From Adenophora triphylla var. japonica (taxonomy: Eukaryota > Streptophyta > Magnoliopsida > Asterales > Campanulaceae): a stretch of DNA of 64,000 nucleotides. The stretch lies in assembly GCA_022495995.1 (NCBI GenBank), contig JAFEMH010002577.1, positions 248,001 through 312,000 of the forward strand, written 5' to 3'. Numbering within the stretch: position 1 is the stretch's first letter; each line of letters starts with the position of its first letter. The position numbers and the translations under genes are program-made. A model generated the notes under the pieces. The model did not search any database and was not told the DNA's origin. It saw only the letters and a list, made by a program, of their open reading frames with translations. Below, in pieces: positions 10,862 through 23,100 of the stretch.

Positions 10862-11690
10862 TAAGAATACATACGGTCTTTGCATGAAATATAAATATGA
10901 GAAATGATGTTTGTTTTTGTTGTTGTTGTATAGTTAATTATAATATTTATAATGTATGTTAATTATTACATAGATCCATTTGGATATGATAGGTCATAGG
11001 TTAGACATTCATTTATTAAGAGGTTAGACATTAATTATAATAATTATAATATATGTTAATTATTATATAGACCCCTTTGGATATGAAAGGTCATAGATTA
11101 GACATTTATTTATTAAAAGATAATGTATACATTCATGTATGAAAGATTATTTGTTCATAATCGTTCAAGAATTTGAAAGAATTGATATGTTTGAATGTAT
11201 TTTGTGCATGTCTTTTTAGTTTTCGTTCCTTCAACTCCCTAATTAATAATTAATAATATAAATAATATTTAATCACTTTTAATATAAGAATACATACGGT
11301 CTTTGCATGAAATATAAATATGAGAAATGATGTTTGTTTTTGTTGTTGTTGTATAGTTAATTATAATAGTTATAATATATGTTAACTATTACATAGACCC
11401 ATTTGGATATGAAAGGTCATATGTTAGACATTCATTTATTAAGAGATACTGTATACATTCATGTATGGAAGATTATTTGTTCATAACCATTCAAGAATTT
11501 GAAATATTTGATATGTTTGAATGTATTTTGTGCACGTCTTTTTAGTTTTCGTTCCTTCAACTCCCTAATTAATAATTAATAACATAAATGATTTTTAATC
11601 ACTTTTAATATAAGAATACCTACGGTCTTTGCATGAGATATAAATATGAGAAAGGATGTTTGTTTTTGTTGTTGTTGTATTTCAACTCTT
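10862..11690. repeat. Direct repeat array, three copies of a ~325-420-bp unit
   Basis: Each copy opens with TAAGAATAC-TACGGTCTTTG, near 10862, 11285 and 11612. It continues through a TTTTTGTTGTTGTTGTA stretch into the 220-bp block seen at 5822. Copy one holds an internal partial duplication and copy three is truncated near 11690. It starts at the exact end of Helitron C. Confidence 0.75.
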
Positions 11691-12490
11691 ACCTTCATGT
11701 GCGTGATATTTTTGATTGATTTTGTTGATGAAAATTGGTGGGCTTCATTAATATTGTCATGTTTATATTTCTTGCAGCTACCTATGTGGATGCTTTTGAG
11801 ATTGTTGTTGTTCAAAGTTGTAAGATTCTATGTTTTATACTTTGTTTCTTTAAGTTCCCATTTTTTTTTTTTAATATTACATATATAACTTTTGTTGGTT
11901 GTTACTAATTCTTCTTTATCTATTTGCACAAATATTTATACATTCTTCCTTCATTTGACTTGGTGTTAGCCTTCAAATTTGAAGTAATAAAAATCTGCCC
12001 ATGAAGTACTATTAAGGGCTACTGTGACTTGCAAAAATGATAGTAAAATAAATACATGGAAATTTTGAGATTTGTAAATTGCAATCTCTTCTTAACCCAT
12101 GAAAGTATGCTCATGGATATTCACATGATTTTATGTATATTATAATATTTATTTAAACCCATCTCGCATGATCATAAAATATGCCAAAATGTGTTTCATT
12201 TTCAAGACTTAAATGTTTTCATGTGTTTAATTGACCAAAACTTATTTTCTGAAGTTGAAAACTTTCAGATTCATGTATTTTTATGTTATGTACAACTTTC
12301 ATGTTTTTAGTTATTCCATTTGAGTTCGTTTTCATGATTAAATTTGTCAATCATTAACTAATGTGTTTTATTGCCAGCAACAAACAATACTAATTGATGA
12401 GTGAGAGAAGTCAATCATCTTTAAAATTAAAATTTAATTCATAATAATAATAATTCATCTTTATAATCAAATATCAATTATCATAATAAA
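11691..12490. other. AT-rich intergenic DNA
   Basis: No convincing ORF, RNA gene or complete element is visible. There are poly-T and AAT runs only. Confidence 0.55.
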
Positions 12491-12492
12491 TA

Positions 12493-12779
12493 CTCCCTCC
12501 GTCCCAGCCTAAAAGGCAAAAAATGGAGAGGGAACGCAAATTAAGAAAAGTGATGTAGGAAAGAGAAAAAGTTTAAATGTTGTGAGTATGAAAAATTAAA
12601 TAGGAGAGAGAATGAGTGGGAGGTGATGTAAGAAAGAGAATGTTGTGAGTGTAAAAGTAAAGTAGGAGAGAGAATGAGTGGAGAGAATAGTGATTTAAGG
12701 TTTCCTTTTTGGGAAAGTGCCTTTTTAAATGGGACGCCCAAAAAGGAAATTTGTGGCTTTTAAGCTGGGACGGAGGGAG
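12493..12779. mobile_element. Stowaway MITE copy 1 (287 bp)
   Basis: CTCCCTCCGTCCCAGCCTAA at left pairs with the inverted right end (...AGCTGGGACGGAGGGAG). TA duplicated at both flanks (12491-12492 and 12780-12781). The interior with GAGAGAGAATGAGTGG is nearly identical to the copy at 48379-48665, which has the same length. Confidence 0.9.
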
Positions 12780-12931
12780 TATGAATTATGTAAACAAAAG
12801 CTAAAATAAATTAACACAATTTTCCTAAATTTATAAGCAAACGTCTTAATTCATATACAATATACTTATATTACAAATTTTTTTGCCAAAAACTTATAAA
12901 AAACGCGTTTTTTTGAACCTTAACAAAAAAC

Positions 12932-13534
12932 GTGTTTTCGTTCTCTCTCTCAAACGCACGCAGAGCTCGTTCTCTCACTAGCCGCAAACAGAGACCTCGT
13001 CGTTGTTCTCTCCGATCACTGAATCTCCCTCGCCGGAAATCCACCACCAAGCTCTCCTTCTTTACCCTTCACCAATTCTCTCACAAAACCTATACACCGG
13101 CGACCCAATCTCCCTTGAATCCCCCTCATTTCACCGTCCTCTGCTCAACGCTCCCTTCTTCCCGATTCATGGTGACCTCCTTCCACCTCTCTCCCACACC
13201 AAACCGGTTCTCCGGAAGCAACCCATCCTCACCATTGCCATCTCCTCACACCCAAATCAACCTTGCCCCCTCTCTACCCCAATCAACGCCCTCAATCTCC
13301 ATCGCCCTAAACCATCTCTACCCAAAATCGCCAACAAATTCCGATCACAACCTACTAAATCCGACCCCTGTTCATAGTCTTTGGTGTTACTGCCGCCCAA
13401 TTCATTCCGGCCTTGAAGCTTCACTACCATTGTTCACGGTGAGCTCGATCTCCTCTCGAAGCCGAATTTACCTAACTTGGTATAAGGTCGGGTTTAGTGC
13501 GTTGAGAGATCAATTCCAATTCTATTTCAATTGA
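12932..13534 (+). pseudogene. Unidentified Pro/Ser-rich coding-like segment
   Basis: An open frame of 200 codons starts MFSFSLSNARRARS and is rich in Pro, Ser, Thr and His. A second plus frame overlaps it (13003-13377). Base composition (C-rich, TCTCC and CACC runs) looks like a plant 5' leader plus first exon carried by the inverted-repeat element. A splice-donor-like ACGGTGAGC follows at about 13437. No domain recognised, so a real protein is not claimed. Confidence 0.3.
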
Positions 13535-13576
13535 GATGATTTGGTTTTTTGATTTTGAATTCCGAGGATAGTTTGA

Positions 13577-14200
13577 TTTTGAATGCCGGGGTAAGTTGTT
13601 TTGAATGCCAGGTTACGATTTTGAATGCCAGTCCAAGGTTTTTTGAATGCCAGTTCATTTAAAATTGAGTGCCAGTTCATGTATTTTGGATTGCCAGTGT
13701 TTGTATTTTTGAGATAAGGAGTACCAAAATCAAGTGTCAGTCTGTGTAAAATAGAGTGCCGGTTGGTATATAACGAGTGCCGTTAGTGTATAATCAAGTG
13801 CCGATCATGTAAAATAGAGTGCCGATCCATATTTTTTGAATGCCACCAAAAATGATTATCGGTGTTTTTGAGTGCCGGTGTACGTGTATTTGAGTGCCGG
13901 TGTACGTGATTTTGAATGCCGGTTTATGTTTTTGAATGCCGGTGCTTGTGTTTTTGAGAGCCAGCAAAAATATTAGTGTAACAAAGTGCCGGTGTTAGTT
14001 GAGCAGAGTGCCGGTGTGAAGAGTGCCGGTTCATGTATATAAAAGTGCTGTGTAAAAGTGCCGGTGTCGGTTTAACAAAGTGCCGGTGTCGGTTCTGGCT
14101 AGCACTTTGTTAAATTGGTTGACACTTTTTCACTAGCAATTTGTGATACATGAACTGGCACTTTATCACACTGGCAGTTTGTTAAACAGACACTGGCATA
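13577..14200. repeat. Irregular array of TGCCGGT-type motifs
   Basis: At least 23 copies of a GAGTGCCGGT/GAATGCCAGT motif in the same orientation, spaced about 20-40 bases with different spacer sequence, run from about 13577 to 14090. From about 14097 the motif reappears in the opposite orientation (CTAGCACTTTG, CTGGCACTTTATC, CTGGCAGTTTG). It is not a simple tandem repeat because the spacers are not conserved. Confidence 0.85.
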
Positions 14201-14333
14201 AACGGGAAAACCAGTAATTACAAAAATGCCACCGTTTATTTTGAACATGGTTGCCAGTAATTACAAAATTGCCACCGTGCATTTTGAAAACACGTTTTTC
14301 CTTAAGCTTAACAAAAAACTAGTTTTTTATAAG

Positions 14334-14822
14334 ACCAACTCAATTTTTTTTAATGTAACTTTATTAAATAAAAATATAAAAACAAAATATAAAAAATTGA
14401 CAAATTATTTTCCATGCAAATCACGGATTACCCATCAGTACTACGAATTTATTGATAAAAATCGAACCAAATTGGAATACCACTACCAATTAGGGATACT
14501 TTAGTCCATGCATTTATTAATAAGGGTAATGTTGTCTTTCATAATCATAATGCTGATAACAACCCTATATTATTATTGGGTTGGATTTCCTGGGGCAAAT
14601 TTCTCTTTGAGGAAAGGTGAAGGGGCCACGGAGTTGCAGAAACAGAAACACACAAGGAATAGCAGAAACCCTAATTTTCTCGCCATCCGGTCCCTCATCA
14701 ATCCCCTGATTTTGACTCTGCAATCGCCATTGATTTGTGTGGCGTGCTCGTATTCATCATATACATTAATCAAGATTGAGATTGTGATTTTGTGGAGTTA
14801 GGGTTGGGGTTTAGGGGGCGGG
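14334..14822 (+). promoter_or_regulatory. Promoter and 5' UTR region of SUF4
   Basis: Between the inverted-repeat element and the SUF4 start codon. A TATATTATTATTGGG stretch near 14566 could be a core promoter, and the GC-richer stretch 14590-14822 looks like a 5' UTR. The exact start site cannot be set from sequence. Confidence 0.4.
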
Positions 14823-17800
14823 ATGGGGAAGAAGAAGAAGAGAGTGGCAGCAAGTGATGTGTGGTGTTATTACTGCGATAGAGAGTTTGACGACGAGAAG
14901 ATTTTGGTGCAACATCAGAAGGCCAAGCACTTTAAATGCCATGTCTGTCACAAGAAACTTTCTACCGCCGGCGGCATGGCCATTCATGTTCTCCAGGTAC
15001 ATAAAGAGACAGTCGCCAAGTAAGTACTACTTCTTCCCTATCCTCTCCTTTGCGATTTCTGAATCCTTGTATATTTGGTTCCATCAGAACAATTCACGCA
15101 TATCAAATTTATTAAGCTCTTAGTGTTGATTCCCCTTTTTTTATTTATCACCTAATCCTCCTCTCATGTTAAGACACAGATTATTGTGCAAAATAATCAA
15201 GAAAAAGGTTGAAAAGCTGTTTTTCTAGTATAACCTATCATAATATGGCCCCAGCTTCAAATTTTCAGTTTGCTTTGTGGCTCTAGATGGTGTGTTGGGG
15301 GGGGGGATATAATGTGATCAAGTGTTCGAGTGAGGAAGAATGGGGTTCTAGAATGACAGTGAGTATGCAAGGTTTTGATAAATTTATTTGTGAGGATGAT
15401 CTTAGAAGATTGATTTGTCAATTCGGCAGTTTACTTGGTGTGTTTGTGGTTAAAGTCAGGTTGATTCTACGATTGATTGTTTTTCTTCTTTCAATAGATT
15501 GGGAGGATTCTTTTCCTTCGCTAGCTCATAAGTTGCCAGACGGACTTGTGCCTGATCCTTTTTCTATTCTTCTTGAGTCTAGTACAATGCTTTGGGGTCC
15601 GACTTCTTTCCGGCTTGAAACACAGACGGAATAGCAGAAACCATAATAGGAGAAGTTGAAGCGGTAGAATAAGGAGGCTTGCGGTGATGTTAGGTGGAGT
15701 AAAGAGATCATTTTGAAGGGGACTAGATATTGATTGACTAGAGGAGGAGGGTACACTTACTAAGGAGTGAGTTCTTAAACGAAATGAGTTGAATAATGAG
15801 ATTGAGGAAATACCTTTACGTGCGTGCGATGTGAGGACATTAGCTGGCTTGAAATGTCTAAGATTAGGTTGGTTGAAAGGAGATTGCATATCTAAGCTTT
15901 CTCATAGAGGGGTGGTAGGGAGGAAGAATCGTTATATATCATAAGATTAGCTGGAAGCAAAACAAAATAGTTCTCTTGTAGGGATCTTTTTCATGAGGAG
16001 TGCTCTGATAGGCATAGACTAGAAGGTCTTAAGTAGCACCCAATGGAGAGGGAGAGATCTTTATTGTTGGAGAGAATTTGGGAAGAGGAGGTTCGTTAGG
16101 GCCGTTAGGTTATTATTGGATGGCTAGGGAGAAGCCATGGACGTGACACTGTTTCATGACCTAATACTCAGTGTCATATAATAGTGCATGCCTAATTACC
16201 GATATGAATTTTCAATGTAATATAATCTATAGAGCATGCTTGAATCACATAGAAACCCTATGCCACTTTTTCACTTCAATCAACTTGCTTTGGTTATATA
16301 AGTCACACTTCCATCCAATTCTCAATCCTTTTGGATAATAGATCTAAGAAAAAAGTCAGAACCGTGGACAATCTTCCCATCTTAGGTGATCGCATCTTGC
16401 CTCCCTGTTTCCAACCCAGCTAAACTTATACTCCAAATATTTGGTCTTGCTGCTTGGCCTAAAATCTCTGAGTTCAAAGCTTGTCTAGAAGTCACAAATA
16501 AAGATATGGGTGATAAACGTATGAATAAAAACACGGTTATCAATCAAAACATATGGAGAAGATTAATACTTGCACCTAACATGATATGATTCTGCTTTTG
16601 GTTCATGTAGCCTACCATGTTTATAGAGAGAAAAGGCTTTGTCGTTGTTGTTGTGTAGGCACAAGAATGATTCATTAATTCTCAAGGATTTAGGGGGAGG
16701 AGGTAGATCTTATTAAGAGTTGTTGAGTTGGTTATACTCTTCCTAGGTGTGAGGGTATTATTAAAAACGTTCTTTTAGTTCTCCAAAATTATGAGAGCGT
16801 CTCTGGCTTTTAGAGCCACTGGAAAAGTCAAAATTGATTGGCTTGGGAATGTAACTAAATAACCAAATGCACTTGGGTAACTAATTGGCCAAAGGTGTGC
16901 GCTCATGAGCCCATGCTAAAGTTTCATTCAGTCTCTGGATTGTTTAGTTCCATAAAGGTTTAAATATTTATGAATCTGTTAACTATGGAAAAGCAGAAAG
17001 GTCCGCATCGATTATCCACTTAACATTCACATGTAAGAAAAAGGGGGTTATATTTTTGTGCATGTTTCTTATCTTAATCAGGTTACTTATGTGTGTTCTT
17101 TTTATTATTTAGTGGAGTATGATGTTTAGGTAATTGTATGAACTAGTATTAAGTCGTAGGGGACACTATCTACTATTTTTCGTTGCCTATCAATAATAAT
17201 TTTCAAGGCATCACTTTGCTAGTTTAATGACCTAGAATTTAAAAGCCATGAAGATGTATTTCTAGAAGTCAAACTAATTAGATATTAGCACATCATAACT
17301 GCTCAAGTTTTGGGTGCCTGAGCTTCAAAATGTACATTGTTAAGAGACATGAATCTCACCAGTGCATTCTGATTTTTCGTACTTCTAGCAATTTAGGTGA
17401 CGACATTGTGAGAAGTAGCGAAAGCTCATTTTTTTCTTCTTTTTTCGTTTTCATGAGGTCTGTAGATATATATTGCTTCTTGTGTACAAAGGCTGCATCA
17501 CCTGATTTGCTGCCTTTTGTTTATATATACCTCTTCACTTGTAACAAAAATGTACTTGTACTCTTTTGAGTTTAATGATAATTTATTACAGGGTACCAAA
17601 TGCGAAAGCTGGTAGGGAATCAACCGATATCGATATTTATGGAATGCAGGGGATCCCTGCTGATGTTTTGGCAGCTCATTATGGAGAGGAAGGTATAAGT
17701 CATATCAGTTTCTTGTTTCTGATTTCCAATCACATGCTTGTTGTCTTCTTATACACAAAGAAAAATTAAGATGTGCTTGTGGTCCTTGCATGCACATAAA

Positions 17801-17915
17801 ATCTATGCATGCTTGTGTAGAGAAAATCTGATTCACAGAGTTTAAGTTTGCATTTGAATCTCATGTTGATTTACTATGGTAATATAGAGGAGTTGTGTCC
17901 ATTTACGGAAGGAGT

Positions 17916-17987
<72 letters not shown>

Positions 17988-20148
17988 GCTCAATGATTTG
18001 AGGAGGGATGGGGAGGCAGCTATAATTTGATGTCGGATTTATGTAATTTTCTTCATTATGGTGATGGACGCCTTGTCCATCTGTTTTGTATTTTGAGACT
18101 CATCTAATAAAGTTTTTTTTTCCTATCAAAAATAAAATAAAAAATAAATATACACACACACACACACATATATACACAAATATATATACATATATATATA
18201 TATATATGTATATATATGCACTTTTTTCATTCCATGTAAAGAGTCCACATTTCAAAGTTTGACTTGTTTATTTTGTACTTTTACGCCCATCTATTTTATA
18301 AATTTCGTATTTAAGTTATAATGCAATAAAACTTTTTTTTTTCGACATCTTTTCTTTCATGATGACATGAATATTCATGTTAGTCGACCCCAAATTATTT
18401 TGGGACCAAGGGCTTTGTTGTTGTTGTTGTTGATGCAATAAAACTTTCATATGTTTTGAACATGATTTTATTTTTAAAGAAAAAATAAATTTTGAAAGCT
18501 TAGTTTATGAAAGTGGTCTCTTGATATGGAACGTCCAAAAAAGAAATAATGGACTAGTAACATGGAATAGAAGATGTATTATTTTACTTATACAATGAAC
18601 AAGAGGACAATATGTCCTTCGAAAGAGAAAAAGGAAAAGAGAAACAGTAAAAAAGAAAATTAGAAAGGTATAATTTGAAATGTGAATACTGATAACTAAC
18701 AAACTACAAAATCTAGACTAATGTATGGTTGCGCTTCAATATGAATGTTCAAGATTAGACGAGACCCTTGTATCATCTGTATATGAATATGAGCTAGCCA
18801 AATTAACGTTGTTTTGTGTTGCTGAAAACTTCGAGGAAGGAAGAAGAGGAGGAATGGGATTGTCGGTGTTGACTTGCAATTTATCTAACAACAATTACTT
18901 TACCTAGTCAAAACCATTTTTTCAATCCTCTACAAAATCCTCTTCTCCCTCATCTGTGAAGTCTGTCCCAATCAAGCTATTAGCACCCAGATCACTTCCT
19001 GGTAGAGGTTTGACGCACTAAGTGCTAACTTCTGCACAAAAGTGTGGCGGTTTTGTGACAAAACTTTAGATTTTGTCCTTCATGTTTGCGCGAATCCAAC
19101 CAATCTCATATGTATCAACTCCTTCCTTCGTATCTGTGGAATTTGAATTTTGTTTGGGAATTTATTAAAGAGTACAAGTGAGCTTGCATATGTTTCTGTT
19201 TTATCATCTGTTGAAGGGTAGTCTTACGGGGCCTGTATCACTGTTCTATAGCTAGCGTTACACGAATCACCAAAGAGATATATAGAGGAGCGATAATAGG
19301 GACTAACTAGGCTAAGGAGAGAACAATTATTATGGGACAAGTCAAACTGAATTACTGTAGTTGTCTCAATAAATGAGCTGAGGACATGCTTGTCAAATGC
19401 GTCGACTAGGTGACGGCTACACGGTGAGGCGGGGTTCATGTAAGAGTTTTCTCCTTTTCTCGGTTTCTCTCTCTCTCCTTTTTGCGCTGTTTTCTGCTTA
19501 GGTTCTCTTTTCCCGTCTTTTCTACTCCCAATTCTCGATTTCTCCTCTATAGCAAACATATAATATATATAAACATCAATTGCTTGTATATGTACCATAG
19601 TTGTCAAAGGCGAATACCCGCCTCGCCTTTTTGTCGCCTTGGGGGGTCAGTCGCCTTTTTATAGCCAGGAAGACGAATGAACGCCTTCCTTCACAAGGCG
19701 TTCGCCTTGCTCGCCTTTTTGCCGCATGCCTCTCCCCCTTGTCCCCTGTTTTACAAATATTCATTTACTTTTGTATGACTTTAGAACTTGATTTTTTCTC
19801 CATAATGTCTAAAGGTTTAAGTTTATTTCACTTGCTTAAACCAGTACTTGTTTTGTTGATTTGAACGTTGTAATTTTAATTCATGCGTCTTTTGTGTTAG
19901 AATTCTTAAATTTGAGGTTTAAACTATATTATAATACTATTATATGCAGAATTGTGAAATTTATTTTAATGTTTTATTCTTGTTCATAACATGTTTTATG
20001 CTTTGTTTATGTATTGCATGTATATAGATATATATTTTCTGTTTTTACTATTTTTTTGGTCTATTTTCCTCCTTGTCTTTTTGCCGCCCGCCTCTCGTCT
20101 CTTCTTTCACATTTTCCAAGTACTTCTCACCCGCCTCTCGCCTTTCGC

Positions 20149-20199
<51 letters not shown>

Positions 20200-23100
20200 T
20201 ACTTTAACTATTTTTTGTTCTATTTTTACCCTTGCTCGCCTTTTTGCCACCCGCCTCTTGCTTTGCCTTTCACCTCTTTTAGATGCCTCTTGCCCGCCAC
20301 TCGCCTTTCGCCTTTGACAAGTATGGCCGAGTATTTATAGGTGCTAAAGCGAATGTCTCCGTGCTGCTCACGTGAGGAGTCACGTGTAGTCTTGCACGCT
20401 GACACCTTTTCATTGGCCTGCCCATTCAGTTTTGGGGAATGGTGCTGATTGTCTCTTGTGGGGCTAATCCTGCAACTCTCATTTTTAGGTCTAGCTGTCC
20501 TGCCATTGGGCCACATAACTAACTCCACTTTTATAGCCTCCAATCCACAGCTTCTCATTGGTGGTGTTCTCATTTGCGGAATAAGCTTTCTTTGGCCTTG
20601 TCCAACTAATTACTTGAATTACTAATGCTTTATTCGCGGAAAGAGCGTACACGAGAAAAGGTCGATCGCAAGAAAAGGACGGCTCACGCTAAATTCTTCA
20701 AGGAGAATACATGCGGGCAGAGAGTGTTACATTCGGGATGTCTAACCGATACGTGTGCAGGACCCGTGTATCCCACATAGTATAAGAGAAATGAAATGAA
20801 CACATTGATGGTCGCAAATTTGAGTCCGGTTGCCTCATAACCTTGATTCTAGAGTTAGGAAATTATTCTTCAAAGTTTTTTTTTTTTTTTTAAAAAAATT
20901 CTTGATTCGAAGCCCAAATCCTTCTCGTTTTCCCCTTCTTTCCTTCATTTGAAAGTCAAAAATTCCTTTCAAGCTCAAGGCTTTTGTGTGGACACTAGTG
21001 CTCAACAAACTTACTACATACGACAAGATGCAGATTCGACGACCTCTTAAGTGTATTTCGCCTACTCGTGGGTTACTTGTAAGTTCTCAGACAAGTCACA
21101 TGATCATTTGTCTCCCCATTGTGTTATTGCTCGTTATCTTTGAAGTCATTTATTTGAGGTGATGGGGAAAAGCGGGTGTGCTCCAACTCGTTGATTTCTT
21201 TTTAGCAAATTCATTTTTGACGTTTTGGGAGAGATGAAATGTTGTTTATTTATGGTACTGTAGGGTTTCAACTATCTTTTGGTGTTTATGGATGGATAGG
21301 AATAACAAGATTTCACTATGGGAGTGAGTGATTTTTATAGCTTCTCTTTGGGTGACATCCAACATGGCTTTTCGGGGATTGTCTATTTCATATGTGAAGC
21401 GGGATTCGGCTCGTTTTTTTGGTTCCGGTCGGCATTTTCAGTTTTCTTGGTTTTTTGCACACCCCTATCGTTTTATATTTTTCAGTTTAATCTAAAAACC
21501 TCTTTTCTTATCAAAAAAGAAGAATGAAATGAGCCGATTTCTCACATGGATTGACCTGACCCGGTGCACAGAAATGGTTAATATATCAGCTAGCCCATGC
21601 CCACACACAACCTTAATCCCCTTTCCATTACCACGCCCCTATTATTCTTTTTAGTCCCATACCTACTGTCTGCTTAATTCTTTACCTTAGGCCTTACTCC
21701 TTACTACTTGCTACTGGGCCCATTACATAGCGAAACAATACTTCCTTTATCTTGACCCAGACCTGCTCCCATGAATAACCACAACTCATCAATAATCCCC
21801 CCTCCCTTGGTGGCAATCTCCAATGTTAAATATGTCACAAAAGCAACTCTTACTCCACAGGTGGAGCGGTAACGCTTTTATCAATAACCAACATCCTGTC
21901 TAACCATTGACTTGACACAACTTGTCGAACATGCCTACCAATGAAGCCAAATAATGAAACACCATCTTTAGACTTAAATATATACTTTGAATATGCGATC
22001 TGCTTCCATCTAAGACTGTAGTTTGAATAACAACTTTGATTCCGACAATCTCCTAATCTTAACTCCAACTACTGTCTTTATAGTCCTTATTGCCCCTGAT
22101 GCGATATTACTTTTGAAATGGGAAAATTATAAAATTTGCTACTGTACTTTTGGTTCGCCTACCAATTTTAAATTTTGAACTTTATTTTCGTCGATTTTGC
22201 CATTGTACTATGATTTTTGCCGTCATTTTCTTTATTCAGTCTAAAGGCCTTAGAAATTTAGCATAGTTGTTAAAAAATGAACAAACTGTTTAAAACTTAA
22301 CAGAAATGTTAAAATTTTAACTAAGACCTTAAAATATTAAATTATTATTATTAAATCATTTTCAAAAAAATCTAATTTATTTAGTTATTTCGTCATTTTT
22401 TAATTTTATTTTTAATATCAATTTATAATATGATTTAAGAAAACAAAACAATGGTATTAAAATATTTTTAAAAATATTATTTCTAAATTACTTATAAGTA
22501 AATATTTTAGAAATATTAATGACTAGTAACTAATTTTAAAATACTTATGACTAAAACATTAATTTCTAAATAATAATAAAAAAAGATAATATTAAAAATA
22601 ATATTTATAAATAGTTTTAAAAACTAATTATTTTAACAAACTAGCTAAAAAAATTTAAATTATTTCCTCAAAAATAATTTAAAAAAATATATATTTTAAC
22701 ACAATTGTTAAAAATTGAATGTTTCTGGTAAGTTTTGATCATTTTGCTAATTTTTTAACAATTTTGTTAAATTTCTAACATTTGTGAGGGTGAAGGGAAA
22801 AAGTTATTTTCCTATAAAAATAGTTATGGTTAAGGAAAAAAATGATGGCAAAAATCATAGTACATTAGAAACTCTTTAAATTAATACTCGATAAATTAAT
22901 AAAACCTCTAAAATTATAAATTTGTTCGATCCCGACTTGGGCAAGTTGAAAAAATTACAAAAATCGATAAAATAGTAAGATAATAATTTTCCGGGAGATA
23001 CTTTTATAATTTTAGGTTCCACGAAAATCATAAATTAATAATTCTTAAAAAATGAAAAAATAATTATTACAATTTAATGAAAATATGACTATATGGTTGT

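Larger units (their letters stand above)
12893..14333. mobile_element. Inverted-repeat DNA element upstream of SUF4
   Basis: The ends (CTTATAAAAAACGCG... and ...CTAGTTTTTTATAAG) form about 48-bp terminal inverted repeats, both also containing AAAACGTGTTTTC inside. The interior has a GC-rich pyrimidine-biased coding-like segment (12940-13530) and the TGCCGGT-type array (13577-14200). No transposase is present and no clear target duplication is seen, so the superfamily is open (MULE or other). Confidence 0.6.

Noticed and set aside
15287..15634. 115-codon plus-strand frame in SUF4 intron 1 as a host gene
   Set aside because: Its second half is a LINE endonuclease relic and the first half has no support.
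19991..20340. Open frames with long Ile-Tyr runs
   Set aside because: They translate a TA microsatellite and have no coding features.
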